From Clostridia bacterium (GTDB taxonomy: Bacteria > Bacillota > Clostridia > Oscillospirales > Acutalibacteraceae): DNA of 64,000 bases. Each line of letters begins with the position of its first letter. The stretch's first letter is position 1. The position numbers and the translations under genes are program-made. The notes beneath the pieces are model-generated. The model was not told the origin of the DNA. It made no database searches and saw only the letters and a list, made by a program, of their open reading frames with translations. Shown piece after piece: positions 25,880 to 35,354 of the stretch. The DNA lies in NCBI GenBank assembly GCA_017517665.1, contig JAFWYP010000002.1:1-64000 (forward strand), written 5' to 3'.

Positions 25880-27256
25880 TTATTTTTCAATCACATAAGT
25901 TGCATATGCGAGCATTTCGCCTCTGAGGAAATCAACCGCATTAAATACAATCTTATCCTCATAAACCGTAACAATCATACCCTCGGATGAACGCATGAAA
26001 TGCTCGGAGGAATCATCAACATTTGCGGTTGTTCTTCTGGGTGAAGATACGCTTGAAATATGAACCATGGTTGCATATTCGCCGTTGTAATCCGCAATGT
26101 TGAGATTGGGATTGAACTTCTGCATATCATATGCCCAATGTGAATGTCCGTTGAAATAAACGACATTTTCGTATTTATCCATCATTTCTCTGAAACGCAC
26201 TTCATCGGCACAGCCGCTTGTGAAGGCAAGGTCATAGTGTCTGCCGACGTTGTTCTCAATATTGCCTTCGCCCATATGAGGATTTTCGCCTTCAACAGGG
26301 TTGTTGAGGAAGGTGTGGAAGAAAAGATAAACCGTTGAATCTTTATAGTTTTCAAACTGCACTTCAAGCCAGTCAAGCTGCTCATCGGTCAGAATACGGC
26401 TTTCGGGGCGGTTATAGTCCCACTGATACTGTGAAAGGAAAATAAACACATCTCCGTCGGTACTTTCGGGAGCATAAACAAAATCAAGACCGTTTGCCGC
26501 AACATCCTTAACACCGTCTTTTTTGTTTTCGCCGTAAACGCCAGTATTCATAAGCTCCTGCCAATTTGCGAGGGTATAATAATCGCTCACATCGTGGTTG
26601 CCCGTACAGGTATAAACAGGGAAATCATAATTTGAAGTGATGGTATTGTATTTTTCAAACGCATCTCTTTCACCGTCTGCAGAAATATCGCCTGAAATTC
26701 CTACAAGCTCAACATCAAAGTATTCAATGAACTTAAGTGCATTTGGGAAAGTGAGACACGCATCGTCGCCTGAAAGCGAACCGTTGTATCTGTTGAAATG
26801 AACATCGCTGAGTGCGCCGAAAGAATAGGCTTTCTCGCCATAATCGGCAAGCTTTTCTTCGGGGATTTCAGCTTTGCCGGAAAGAATTCCGCATCTGTAA
26901 GCAAGCAAAGTTTCTGCGCCCTCGGGAATTGCGGTGAATGACTGAACCTCATATTTTCCTTCGCCGCCGTCAACATCAACCTTTGCAAGCTCGCTGTAAT
27001 AAGCCTTTGTTTCTCCGACTTCAACAAAAAGCTTTTCGCCGTTTTCGTTACCCCAATAGATATCATAATCGCCGTCAATTGAAGCAGTAACGGTGATTTC
27101 GCCTGCGGCTGAACCTGCTTTATCGTTAAAAAAATCATATTCGATAACTGCAGTATCATTAACAAACGGAAGCGAAATTGATATACCGTTGAATGTAGCA
27201 ATCAAGGGCATAAACATTGCAAAAAACATTGCGGAAATTTTTGTTAATATTGTCAT
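25880..27256 (-). CDS. Secreted calcineurin-like metallophosphoesterase
   Basis: A 458-aa exported phosphoesterase. It has an N-terminal hydrophobic signal (about 1-25), a beta-rich domain to about 145, and then the dimetal core: ALSDVHFNRYNG (D/H), ISGDIS (GD), CTGNHDVSD (GNHD), FFHTFL and FNGHSHWAYD (GHxH). Relatives act on nucleotides, phosphodiesters or teichoic-acid-like polymers; specificity is not readable. It ends the minus-strand operon and abuts the sigG stop with no gap. Confidence 0.9.
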   Translation of the reverse strand: MTILTKISAMFFAMFMPLIATFNGISISLPFVNDTAVIEYDFFNDKAGSAAGEITVTASIDGDYDIYWGNENGEKLFVEVGETKAYYSELAKVDVDGGEGKYEVQSFTAIPEGAETLLAYRCGILSGKAEIPEEKLADYGEKAYSFGALSDVHFNRYNGSLSGDDACLTFPNALKFIEYFDVELVGISGDISADGERDAFEKYNTITSNYDFPVYTCTGNHDVSDYYTLANWQELMNTGVYGENKKDGVKDVAANGLDFVYAPESTDGDVFIFLSQYQWDYNRPESRILTDEQLDWLEVQFENYKDSTVYLFFHTFLNNPVEGENPHMGEGNIENNVGRHYDLAFTSGCADEVRFREMMDKYENVVYFNGHSHWAYDMQKFNPNLNIADYNGEYATMVHISSVSSPRRTTANVDDSSEHFMRSSEGMIVTVYEDKIVFNAVDFLRGEMLAYATYVIEK

Positions 27257-27272
27257 TTTTTGTTTCCTCCTC

Positions 27273-27962
27273 TTATTGCATTAATGCAACCGACATTGCA
27301 AGCAGAATCTGTGCGGGATAATAGGTTGAAAGTTCAATCGTAACCAGAACATTTTTTCTTTTAACCGGTGTGAAATAAAGAAATCCGAGACAAGTATCGC
27401 TGATAAGGAAAAGACATGAGCCTGCAAAAGCAAGCCACATGGCAAGGTTTTTTTCTCCGATTACAAGAAAAGCGGAAGATGCAACTTTGTAAATAAGTGC
27501 GCCATAATAAACCGCCATAACAGGAGCGAGCTTCTTGTCAATTTTCATTTTAAATACTTTCATTACCGCTGCGGCGGCAGGTATTCCGACAGCACCGATT
27601 ATCAGAGGTATAATTTCAAATCCGCCGATTGAAATAAATGCCGAAAGTGCAAATATATGTCCTATAAGGAAATAGAGCGTTCCGAGAGGGATAAGCTTGC
27701 CTCTGAATGTGGGTGCAACTTCTTTGATGCCGAGAAGCACATCTCCGAAAAAACCGAACATCAGTGCAAAACAGACAAGACAGAAGTAATATGTATTATG
27801 GGGATTCATGCAGTATCCGACAACGGCAACAGAAATAAATCCGAAGCTTGCCATGAATTTACACATCATGCCTTCAAACGCTTTACCTTTTCTGCGAAAA
27901 GAAACACATCCGAACGCAAACACAACGGTTATAACCGACAAAACATAACACATCGGTGACAC
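27273..27962 (-). CDS. YhhN/TMEM86 (lysoplasmalogenase-family) membrane protein
   Basis: A 229-aa polytopic protein with about eight helices, matching the YhhN family through FFGDVLLG and LISDTCLGFLYF, each carrying a conserved Asp within a helix. Eukaryotic TMEM86 members hydrolyse lysoplasmalogen; bacterial function is less sure. Plasmalogens occur in anaerobic Clostridia, so a lipid role is plausible. A GTG start is chosen because AAGGAGG lies 7 nt before it. Confidence 0.75.
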   Translation of the reverse strand: MSPMCYVLSVITVVFAFGCVSFRRKGKAFEGMMCKFMASFGFISVAVVGYCMNPHNTYYFCLVCFALMFGFFGDVLLGIKEVAPTFRGKLIPLGTLYFLIGHIFALSAFISIGGFEIIPLIIGAVGIPAAAAVMKVFKMKIDKKLAPVMAVYYGALIYKVASSAFLVIGEKNLAMWLAFAGSCLFLISDTCLGFLYFTPVKRKNVLVTIELSTYYPAQILLAMSVALMQ

Positions 27963-27963
27963 A

Positions 27964-28701
27964 TTAATCCCTCCTTAAAACAGTCCATTTGCCGACGGTT
28001 TCAAAACCGATTTTTGAATAAAAGGCTTCAAGACCGTCATTCCTGCAGAAAAGGAAAACATTCTTTTCGGATTTCTCGTTTGCAATTTCACTGACTATCG
28101 CAGAGGCAAATCCCCTGCCCCTTGCTTCGGGTGAGGTTGCAACAGCACCGAGCAAAACGCTTTTTTTGCCCTCAAAAAGAGCGAATGCACAAGCGCGCAA
28201 ATCACCGTTTTCTTCCGCTGCAATCATTGATGCCGTTCCTTTGTTGAGACGCAGGCAGACATCGGAAAGAAACGCACCGTAATCTCCGAGTTCAAAGCCG
28301 CAATCACAAAGCAAATCAAAGATTTTACGCTTGTCGTAATCTCTCACGGAATTGATTTTTTCAATGCTTTTTCCGCCTTTGTATTTAACGGTGAATGATG
28401 AATCAGAAGGCTCAAAGCCGAGCTTTTTCATATCGTCATATGAACAGGTAAGGGTCTGAAATCCAACCGCATTCATAAAATGCAAAAGCTCTTCAAAATC
28501 CGCATTCCCGTTTGTGCAAAGGGTCAGGTTGCCGTCAACTCTGCTTATTGCGGCGCACGGAACACCGTCAGTTTCCTGCACCCAGAAAAGCGCAAAATCA
28601 TAGTTTGCGCCGTATGTTTTAAACAGCGCGGTTATCCTTGCCGCATAAGGATCGGCAGGAAGAAATCCGAGCTGTTCGTGTTTTTTGCAGAGGGTCAGCA
28701 T
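27964..28701 (-). CDS. GNAT-family N-acetyltransferase
   Basis: A 245-aa protein whose C-terminal half (about 130-245) is a GNAT domain. The acetyl-CoA loop is ATSPEARGRGFASAIVSEI, followed by VFLFCRNDGLEAFYSKIGFE. The N-terminal half may be a degenerate GNAT repeat. The acceptor is unknown. It overlaps the M42 gene upstream by 7 nt. Confidence 0.8.
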   Translation of the reverse strand: MLTLCKKHEQLGFLPADPYAARITALFKTYGANYDFALFWVQETDGVPCAAISRVDGNLTLCTNGNADFEELLHFMNAVGFQTLTCSYDDMKKLGFEPSDSSFTVKYKGGKSIEKINSVRDYDKRKIFDLLCDCGFELGDYGAFLSDVCLRLNKGTASMIAAEENGDLRACAFALFEGKKSVLLGAVATSPEARGRGFASAIVSEIANEKSEKNVFLFCRNDGLEAFYSKIGFETVGKWTVLRRD

Positions 28702-29714
28702 TTTGCAAAATCCTCCGCAAGTGCCTTTATGAGTCGCAGAGACTCTTTTGCATCGTCAAGCTTTATAACACATGAGGGTGAGTGAAGATATCTGCACGGA
28801 ATTGATACCGTCAACACCCTGACACCGCCTCTGCTTTTATGAATCGCACCCGAATCGTTGCCGCCTGCAACCATTGTTTTAGGTTGACAGGGTATATTTT
28901 CTCTTTCGGCAATTTCAAATGCTTTGTCAAAAAGCTCCTTGCTGTAAAGAGTGCTTCTGTCCATAAACGAAACCGTGCCGCCCTTGCCGCAGATACAGAC
29001 TCTTTTTTCGTCTTTGACACCCGAAATATCTGCAGCTGTTGTTGTTTCGACAGCAACCGCATAATCGGGTGCAATAGTGAAAGCGGCAGTCTGTGCGCCT
29101 CTTGTTCCGATTTCCTCCTGAACGCTGAACGAGAACCACATATCGTATTCAAGCTCGCTTTTTATCATTTCAATGAGAATCGCACAGCCTGCTCTGTCAT
29201 CGAGAGCTTTTGACTTGACATATCCCTCACCAAACTCAACAAAATCGCTGTCAAACCACACAGAATCACCAAGGCGCACATATTCCGCAGCTTCTTCCTT
29301 GGATTTGGCACCGATGTCAATATAAAGGTCGTCAGCTTTCGGAATATCAGCTTCCGCTTTTTTATCAACAAGGTGAACGGGCTTTATACCGATAACGCCG
29401 TTAACTGCCTTGTCGCCCACTTTAACGGTTCTTCCGAGAATAACACGGCTGTCTATACCGCCGACCTTGGTGAAACGAAGAAATCCCTCGGAGGTGATTC
29501 CTGTAACAATAAGTCCGACCTCGTCCATATGAGCGTCAAGCATTACCTTGTTTTTGGCAGAGTTTATGCCTTTTTTGAAAACAAGAAGATTACCGAGAGG
29601 GTCAATGCTGTATTCGGCATAATCTTTTATCTGTGCGATTATATAATCACGAACCGCATTTTCTCTGCCCGAAATTCCGGGAAGCATACAAAGCTCTTTA
29701 ATAAGTTCAAGCAT
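28695..29714 (-). CDS. M42-family aminopeptidase, copy 1
   Basis: A 339-aa cytoplasmic dimetal peptidase of the M42 (glutamyl aminopeptidase/FrvX) family that trims peptides inside large tetrahedral assemblies. Metal and catalytic motifs are DAHMDEVGLIV, LDDRAGCAILIE, VQEEIGTRGAQ and a C-terminal RYLHSP. The ATG used has GGGGAGA close upstream; a longer in-frame reading would extend 26 codons into its neighbour without a better site. It overlaps copy 2 by 8 nt. Confidence 0.9.
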   Translation of the reverse strand: MLELIKELCMLPGISGRENAVRDYIIAQIKDYAEYSIDPLGNLLVFKKGINSAKNKVMLDAHMDEVGLIVTGITSEGFLRFTKVGGIDSRVILGRTVKVGDKAVNGVIGIKPVHLVDKKAEADIPKADDLYIDIGAKSKEEAAEYVRLGDSVWFDSDFVEFGEGYVKSKALDDRAGCAILIEMIKSELEYDMWFSFSVQEEIGTRGAQTAAFTIAPDYAVAVETTTAADISGVKDEKRVCICGKGGTVSFMDRSTLYSKELFDKAFEIAERENIPCQPKTMVAGGNDSGAIHKSRGGVRVLTVSIPCRYLHSPSCVIKLDDAKESLRLIKALAEDFAKC

Positions 29715-30741
29715 TTTTCTCTCCCCTTTCGATGATATAATCAGCCATGAGTCTTGCGGTGTTTTCAATATCTTCAAGGTCACAGACTTCAATTGCAGTA
29801 TGCATATTTCTCAAAGGAATTGAAAGAAGTGCAGTCTTAACACCTTTGCCCGCAACCTGAATTTCATCGCAGTTTGTGCCCGTGTTTCTTCCCATAACCT
29901 CTGTCTGATTGGGAATGCCGTTTTTCTCTGCGATTTCGGTAAGCTTTCTGCTCATATCATAGTCAAGCAGAGGAGCATAGCCTATCATTGTTCCGCCGCC
30001 GAGAGAAGCATATTTTTCGGAACTGATGCCGGGAGCCGTTGCAAAACTGACATCAACAGCGATTGCTTCATCGGGTTTAATCGAAAATGCACCCGTCTGC
30101 GCACCGCTTCCTCCCGTTTCTTCCTGAACGGAAAAAAGAACGCTGATTTTGCAGCCGTGATTCTTGCCTTCAAGAAGTTCAAGGCAGCGAAGAACTGCGG
30201 CAACACCTGCTCTGTCGTCAATCGACGGAGAAGAAACTCTGTTACCGAGAAGCTTTGTATATTCACCGTTAAAGGTTATTCTGTCGCCTGATGAAACAAA
30301 CTTTTTTGCCTCTTCGGCAGTCATGCCGATATCAACGGCAATATCATCAAAACCCTTTGCCTTATCGGCATCATCGGGCTTTGAAAGATGGGGCGGAGTT
30401 GAGGTTATAACGCCGTAAAGCGGCTTTTTGCCGTGAACCGTAACTTCCGCAGCAGCAAGCACTCTGATATCCGCGCCGCCGCATTTTGTAACCTTGAGAA
30501 ATCCGTATTCGTCTATCGCCGTAACAACAAGACCTATCTGGTCAAGGTGGGCATCAAGAAGAATATGAATATCGCCCTCACCCGTTGTTCCCGTTACGCT
30601 TCCGAGGACATCGGTTTTTGCGGGCATATATTTTTCAAGCAAATCCGAAGCAACCTTTGCCGCTTCGTTTTCCGCACCCGAAACACCCTTTGCAGAGCAA
30701 AGCTTTTCGAGCAAAGCGGAAACTTCCGTAAATCTTTCCAT
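29707..30741 (-). CDS. M42-family aminopeptidase, copy 2
   Basis: A 344-aa paralog of the downstream M42 gene with DAHLDQIGLVV, IDDRAGVAAVLR, VQEETGGSGAQTGAF, and the late NTGTNCDEIQVAGKG and LRNMHTAIE. All metal ligands appear intact. Two coupled M42 genes may form mixed or complementary peptidase shells with different side-chain preference. The AGAAGGTG site fits the start. A stable stem lies between it and galK. Confidence 0.9.
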   Translation of the reverse strand: MERFTEVSALLEKLCSAKGVSGAENEAAKVASDLLEKYMPAKTDVLGSVTGTTGEGDIHILLDAHLDQIGLVVTAIDEYGFLKVTKCGGADIRVLAAAEVTVHGKKPLYGVITSTPPHLSKPDDADKAKGFDDIAVDIGMTAEEAKKFVSSGDRITFNGEYTKLLGNRVSSPSIDDRAGVAAVLRCLELLEGKNHGCKISVLFSVQEETGGSGAQTGAFSIKPDEAIAVDVSFATAPGISSEKYASLGGGTMIGYAPLLDYDMSRKLTEIAEKNGIPNQTEVMGRNTGTNCDEIQVAGKGVKTALLSIPLRNMHTAIEVCDLEDIENTARLMADYIIERGEKNA

Positions 30742-30762
30742 ATTTGCACCTTCTGCAATTCA

Positions 30763-30783
30763 GGGGCACACATAGTGCGCCCC
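30763..30783 (-). other. Intercistronic mRNA stem between galK and the M42 genes
   Basis: GGGGCGCAC-TAT-GTGTGCCCC forms a complete 9-bp stem in minus-strand RNA, using one G-U pair that would be an A-C mismatch on the plus strand. No U-run follows on the minus strand, so it is more likely a processing or stability element than a terminator. Confidence 0.5.
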
Positions 30784-30792
30784 TTTGATTTT

Positions 30793-32073
30793 TTATATAA
30801 CTTTTATACCGCCTTCGGGACGGATATTAAGAACATAGCAGGATTTTTCGCCAAAAACAGCACAGATTCTTGATTTGAATTCATCAAGAAGGTCTGCAGG
30901 AACAAATGCCTGGATTGTGCCTGCAAAACCGCCGCCGTGAACTCTCCATGCGCCCTTGCCGTTAAGAACATCCTGGCAGATTGCAAGAGCAACGCTGACG
31001 GGCTGATTTGCCGATGCACGGCATGTATAAACATTCTGGTTATACATATATGACGAAAAACCGCTTTCAACAACAAGAGCCTTGAAAGCTTCAAAATCGC
31101 CTGCTTTAAGAGCCTTCGCCTGCTTTTCAACTCTTACATTTTCGTTATAGAAATGCATGGCACGGAGAACGGCTCTGTCACCTGCAACATCACGGATAAC
31201 GGAGATATTCTTTTCAAATTCAGCTCTGTCAACGTCACGGAGAACACTCTTTCCGAATTTTGCGGCAACAGCTTCCATTTCACCTCTTACTGCGGCATAT
31301 TCATCAGTGAGGTCGGAATGGTCTCCGCCTGTGTCAACGATGCAGAGTGCATGACCGCAGGCACCAAAATCAAAGTCAAGCTTTTCGATAACGGGCTTTG
31401 AGGGGTCGTTGAAGTCTATCATAACAAAACCGCCGACGGAGCAAGCCATCTGATCCATGAGTCCGCAGGGTTTGCCGAAATATTCATTTTCCGCAAACTG
31501 TGCAATCTGTGCGATTTCAACTGCGCTGATTTTGCCGTCATTATAAAGATGATTGAGAATTGTACCAATAAGAACTTCAAAAGCGGCTGATGATGAAAGT
31601 CCCGAACCCGAAAGAACATCGGAAACGGTTGCGGCATCAAAACCGCCTGTGCCGTAGCCTCTGTTTTTGAATGCGGCACATACGCCTCTGATAAGAGCTT
31701 CGGATTTGCCTCTTTCAGAAGGCATAACACCGAGTTCCGCAAGGTCAACGGCATCAATTTTGTATCCTTCGGACTTGACTCTTACGATGTTATCGCTGTT
31801 CTTTGAAACAACAGCAACCGCATCAAGGTTAACGCTTGCCGCAAGAACGCAGCCGTGGTTGTGGTCGGTATGGTTTCCGCAGACCTCGGTTCTTCCGGGT
31901 GCACTGTAAACCTCAACCTCTCTGCCACTTCCGAAATATTCTTCAAATTTTTCGGCAAGCTTTGTATATCTTTCTTTCTGGAATTCTATATCCTCTTTTT
32001 TATAGTTTTTCGCAAGCACCTCATCATATTCCGCACCTGCAAGCAGATTTTTAAGCTCGGAAGTTTTAACCAT
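30793..32073 (-). CDS. galK: Galactokinase
   Basis: A 426-aa GHMP kinase phosphorylating galactose to galactose-1-phosphate. The galactokinase signature PGRTEVCGNHTDHN lies at about 60-73, the phosphate loop GSGLSSSAAFEVL around 150, and the third GHMP motif HGGGFAGTIQAF near 380. It overlaps the TVP38 gene by 8 nt. No galT or galE neighbour is present. It fits the galactan/galactoside hydrolases elsewhere in the window. Confidence 0.93.
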   Translation of the reverse strand: MVKTSELKNLLAGAEYDEVLAKNYKKEDIEFQKERYTKLAEKFEEYFGSGREVEVYSAPGRTEVCGNHTDHNHGCVLAASVNLDAVAVVSKNSDNIVRVKSEGYKIDAVDLAELGVMPSERGKSEALIRGVCAAFKNRGYGTGGFDAATVSDVLSGSGLSSSAAFEVLIGTILNHLYNDGKISAVEIAQIAQFAENEYFGKPCGLMDQMACSVGGFVMIDFNDPSKPVIEKLDFDFGACGHALCIVDTGGDHSDLTDEYAAVRGEMEAVAAKFGKSVLRDVDRAEFEKNISVIRDVAGDRAVLRAMHFYNENVRVEKQAKALKAGDFEAFKALVVESGFSSYMYNQNVYTCRASANQPVSVALAICQDVLNGKGAWRVHGGGFAGTIQAFVPADLLDEFKSRICAVFGEKSCYVLNIRPEGGIKVI

Positions 32074-32854
32074 CGTTCACAATTCCTTTCTCTTTATTTG
32101 ATTTCTTTTTCTTTGCATGTTCAATTATTTTTTCAACCGATGTCCAGATTCCGTTTACGGAAAGAAGGGAAATTCCCGATAAAAACATAAGAATCATTAT
32201 TGGTACAAGGAAACCGGGTGAAAGCGGGTCGTAAAGATTTCGGCCCACAAGAGTAAACGATATCAGTTTCGGCATAAAGCCTATAACCGAAAGAAGCACG
32301 AATTTCCAATATCCGAATTCAAACGAGCCGTAAATTCCCGAAATGCTGTTAATCGGCATTGCAGGAATAAGTCTTAGTGCAATCAGAAGGGCGGGATTTC
32401 CTTTTCCGTCCTGCTGAATAACTCTGCGAAGCACGTCTGTTTTTGATATCAGCCGCCACGCACTTCCTGCGCCGAATCTTTTGCCCCAGAAATATCTTAT
32501 TGTTACAAGCACAACAAATCCGATGATATTCACGGGAATGGCATAATACATCGGAAGAACGATTCCCGACAAAAAGCAGACCGTTGATGTAGGATAAATC
32601 GGGAAAAAGCTTTTTACTGCAAAAAGCAGCATTACTGCAAATAAAAACTGCCATGTAATATCTATATGCAAAATATATTCTTCAAGCCTTTCAAGATTCT
32701 GACGGGTTACAGCATACCAACGCCACAGTTCATCATACTGAAGCGATACCATAAGCGCAGCAACCGCAAACGAAAGCAATATAAGTATCAGTCCGCCGAA
32801 AAGCAGAATCTTTTTTTGCTTTTTTCTTTTTTTCAAAAGCTCACCGCATTCCAA
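32066..32854 (-). CDS. TVP38/TMEM64 (DedA-like, VTT domain) membrane protein
   Basis: A 262-aa membrane protein with about six hydrophobic segments and the VTT-domain pattern: FYPTSTVCFLSG with a re-entrant Pro, then ALRLIPAMPINSISGIYG and IGFMPKLISFTLVGRNL. The family includes lipid scramblases. The start is uncertain: TTG at the listed end has a weak site, and a downstream TTG after GGTGAG would give a protein six residues shorter. Confidence 0.8.
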   Translation of the reverse strand: MECGELLKKRKKQKKILLFGGLILILLSFAVAALMVSLQYDELWRWYAVTRQNLERLEEYILHIDITWQFLFAVMLLFAVKSFFPIYPTSTVCFLSGIVLPMYYAIPVNIIGFVVLVTIRYFWGKRFGAGSAWRLISKTDVLRRVIQQDGKGNPALLIALRLIPAMPINSISGIYGSFEFGYWKFVLLSVIGFMPKLISFTLVGRNLYDPLSPGFLVPIMILMFLSGISLLSVNGIWTSVEKIIEHAKKKKSNKEKGIVNDG

Positions 32855-32871
32855 CTTTATTCTAACAATTT

Positions 32872-32900
32872 ATTTTATAATATATTTCCGGTTCGGTCAA
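32872..32900 (-). promoter_or_regulatory. Promoter for the TVP38-galK-M42 operon
   Basis: On the minus strand TTGACC (32900-32895), a 17-nt spacer and TAAAAT (32877-32872). Confidence 0.65.
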
Positions 32901-32942
32901 TAACCAAAATTAATATTTTGGTATTTTATTTTGCGCAGAATA

Positions 32943-32951
32943 TGATATAAT
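32943..32951 (+). promoter_or_regulatory. Extended -10 promoter for the hydroxyacid dehydrogenase
   Basis: TG-A-TATAAT, 33 nt before the start codon; no good -35 at 17 nt. Confidence 0.5.
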
Positions 32952-32984
32952 TATAGCGTATTATTATTTAAAGGGGATTACTCT

Positions 32985-33932
32985 ATGAAAATATGCGTTC
33001 TTGACGGCTTCACAACAAACCCAGGCGACCTCTCATGGGAATGGCTTTATGAATGCGGCGACTGCACCGTTTATGACCGCACTCCGGCAAATCTTATTGC
33101 AGAAAGATGTGAAGGTTGCGATATCGTTATCACAAACAAAACTCCGCTTCGCAGAGGACTTCTTGAAACACTCACAAATCTTAAATATATCGGTCTGCTG
33201 AGCACAGGCTTCAACATTGTAGATTGGGAATACTGCAAGGAAAAAGGCATTCCCGTATGCAACATCCCGTCTTACAGCACCTCTGCCGTTGCACAGCTTG
33301 TTTTTGCGCTTATTCTTGAACATACAAACTCGGTTGCGGTACACAGCGACTCCGTGCATGGCGGAGAATGGTCTGCGTACAAGGATTTCTGCTATTGGAA
33401 AACTCCTCTCACAGAGCTCGACGGCAAAACTCTCGGCATAATCGGATTCGGAAAAATCGGCAAGGCTGTTGCAAAAATTGCAGCTTCATTCGGGATGAAA
33501 ATTCTTGCCAATACAAACCATCCTTCATCCTTTGAAAACGTTGAATTTACAAGCGTTGACGAGCTTCTTTCAAAGAGCGATTTCGTCAGCATTCACTGTC
33601 CGTTAACCCCTGCAACAGAGGGTATGGTCAATGCGGAATTCATTTCAAAAATGAAGAAAACCGCTGTTCTTATCAACACCTCAAGAGGTCAGGTCGTTGA
33701 CGAAAAAGCCCTTGCAGATGCTCTCAAAAACGGCAATATTGCAGGTGCGGGACTTGATGTTCTTCATACAGAACCACCCTCGCCAGACTCTCCTCTTCTC
33801 GGCATAAAAAATTGTTTTATTACTCCTCACATCGCATGGGCAGGTTTCGAAACACGCGAAAGACTTATGAAAATCTGCAAAAAGAATGTTCTCGCCTATC
33901 TGAACGGCTCACCCATTAATTTAGTTTATTAG
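32985..33932 (+). CDS. D-isomer 2-hydroxyacid dehydrogenase
   Basis: A 315-aa NAD(P)-dependent dehydrogenase reducing 2-keto acids such as hydroxypyruvate. The nucleotide-binding GIIGFGKIGKAVAKIA lies near 150, the catalytic Arg in INTSRGQVV, the Glu in GLDVLHTEPP, and the catalytic His in TPHIAWAG. The exact substrate is not determined. It precedes the heptose/radical SAM locus by 63 nt but that locus has its own strong promoter, so a shared pathway is possible rather than shown. AAGGGGA precedes the ATG. Confidence 0.88.
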   Translation: MKICVLDGFTTNPGDLSWEWLYECGDCTVYDRTPANLIAERCEGCDIVITNKTPLRRGLLETLTNLKYIGLLSTGFNIVDWEYCKEKGIPVCNIPSYSTSAVAQLVFALILEHTNSVAVHSDSVHGGEWSAYKDFCYWKTPLTELDGKTLGIIGFGKIGKAVAKIAASFGMKILANTNHPSSFENVEFTSVDELLSKSDFVSIHCPLTPATEGMVNAEFISKMKKTAVLINTSRGQVVDEKALADALKNGNIAGAGLDVLHTEPPSPDSPLLGIKNCFITPHIAWAGFETRERLMKICKKNVLAYLNGSPINLVY

Positions 33933-33935
33933 CTA

Positions 33936-33964
33936 TTGATATAATAATAACTATATGCTATAAT
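33936..33964 (+). promoter_or_regulatory. Strong promoter of the heptose/radical SAM operon
   Basis: TTGATA, exactly 17 nt, then TATAAT with an extended TGC before it. It sits just past the dehydrogenase stop and is followed by an AAAGGAGG ribosome binding site. Confidence 0.8.
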
Positions 33965-33995
33965 ATAGAATAATTTATGTAAAGGAGGTTGAAAA

Positions 33996-34976
33996 ATGAT
34001 TATTTCGCAAACGCCCGTCAGAATGTCATTCTTCGGCGGCGGAACGGATTTCCCCGAGTTTTTTAACGAATATTCGGGCGCCGTCATATCAACCACCTTC
34101 AACAAATACTGCCACGTCATTGTAAGACCTCTTCCGCCGAAGCTTTTTGAATATAAAACAAAGCTGATGTATGCGCAGATTGAAGAGGTTGCTTCCGTTG
34201 ATGACATAAAACATCCCGCCATCAGAAATGCAATGAAATGGCTCGGACTTGAAAGAATATTTCTCAACTATGATGCCGATATTCCCGCAAAAACAGGCCT
34301 TGGAACAAGCAGTGCATTTTCCGTAGGAATGCTCAATGCATTCTACACCATGCAGGGTATAAACAAAACAAAGCGTGAGATTGCCGACGACGCGATTTAT
34401 CTTGAGCGCACCCTCTGCAATGAGGACGGCGGAATTCAGGACCAGATTGCGGCGTCATACGGCGGATTCAACCGCATTGATTTCACCTCGGAAGGATACA
34501 CTGTCACTCCAATTAACATAACTCCCGAAAGAAAACAGCTTCTTAATGATAATCTCATGGTGTTTTTTACGGGACTTTCACGCTATTCTTTTCAGGTTCA
34601 GAAAGCAACAAAAAGCATGCTCAGTAAAAGAACTCAGGAGCTTCTTGAAATTCTTCGAATGGTTGACGATGCCGAAAAAATTCTCGTTGACCCTCAATGT
34701 TCTCTTGACGATTTCGGACTGATGCTCAACGAAACATGGATGCTCAAAAGAAGCATAAGCACAGAAATATCAAACAGCATGATTGATGATATTTACGCAA
34801 AAGCTCTCGGTGCAGGCGCACTCGGCGGAAAGCTTCTCGGAGCAGGCGGAGGCGGTTGCCTTCTGTTCTATGTTCCGAAAGAAAAACAGACTGCCGTGCG
34901 TTCGGCTCTTTCCGATTTATATGAGGTCGATTTTGAATTTGAAAACGAAGGAACAAAGATAATCTGTAACTACTGA
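33996..34976 (+). CDS. hddA: GHMP kinase, D-glycero-D-manno-heptose 7-phosphate kinase-like
   Basis: A 326-aa kinase of the GHMP family. ISQTPVRMSFFGGGTDFPEF at the N-terminus, the phosphate loop KTGLGTSSAFSVG near 104, and LGAGGGGCLLFY near the end match HddA, which phosphorylates C1 of heptose-7-phosphate, and related fucose/sugar kinases. Linkage to a fused nucleotidyltransferase-GmhB protein supports heptose. It is the first gene of the operon. No gmhA isomerase is present in the window. Confidence 0.8.
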   Translation: MIISQTPVRMSFFGGGTDFPEFFNEYSGAVISTTFNKYCHVIVRPLPPKLFEYKTKLMYAQIEEVASVDDIKHPAIRNAMKWLGLERIFLNYDADIPAKTGLGTSSAFSVGMLNAFYTMQGINKTKREIADDAIYLERTLCNEDGGIQDQIAASYGGFNRIDFTSEGYTVTPINITPERKQLLNDNLMVFFTGLSRYSFQVQKATKSMLSKRTQELLEILRMVDDAEKILVDPQCSLDDFGLMLNETWMLKRSISTEISNSMIDDIYAKALGAGALGGKLLGAGGGGCLLFYVPKEKQTAVRSALSDLYEVDFEFENEGTKIICNY

Positions 34977-34988
34977 TGAGGTAACATA

Positions 34989-35354
34989 ATGATAGAAATA
35001 ATCAAACCCGATTTTGTTTTTGAAGATGAACGCGGCGCACTTGTTCAGCTTGTTCACGAAGGCTGGAAGCAAATAAATGTTGCTGTTTCAAAAGCAGGCT
35101 TTGAGCGCGGAAATCATTTTCACAGGCTTAACCGTGAGGGTTTTTATGTTATCGAAGGCGCTTTTACCGTTGAAGCAAAGCTTGACAGCAAAAAAGAAAC
35201 ATATGATTTCGGAAAAGGCGATATGTTTATCATTAACCCGAACGTTATTCACAGATTCATATATCACGAAGATTCCGTTCTTGTTGCGTTTTACGACAAA
35301 GGAGTAGAGCTGCCCGACGGCACAAAGGATATCATTGCGGAGGCAGATGCATAA
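34989..35354 (+). CDS. Single-domain cupin (WxcM/sugar-isomerase-like)
   Basis: A 121-aa beta-barrel cupin with motif 1 GNHFHRLNREGFYVIEG and motif 2 NPNVIHRF, which hold candidate metal His residues. Such proteins near nucleotide-sugar genes act as dTDP-sugar ketoisomerases or epimerases, or as sensors. It overlaps the next gene by one base (TAATG), so it is coupled to sugar activation. The reaction is inferred only. Confidence 0.7.
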   Translation: MIEIIKPDFVFEDERGALVQLVHEGWKQINVAVSKAGFERGNHFHRLNREGFYVIEGAFTVEAKLDSKKETYDFGKGDMFIINPNVIHRFIYHEDSVLVAFYDKGVELPDGTKDIIAEADA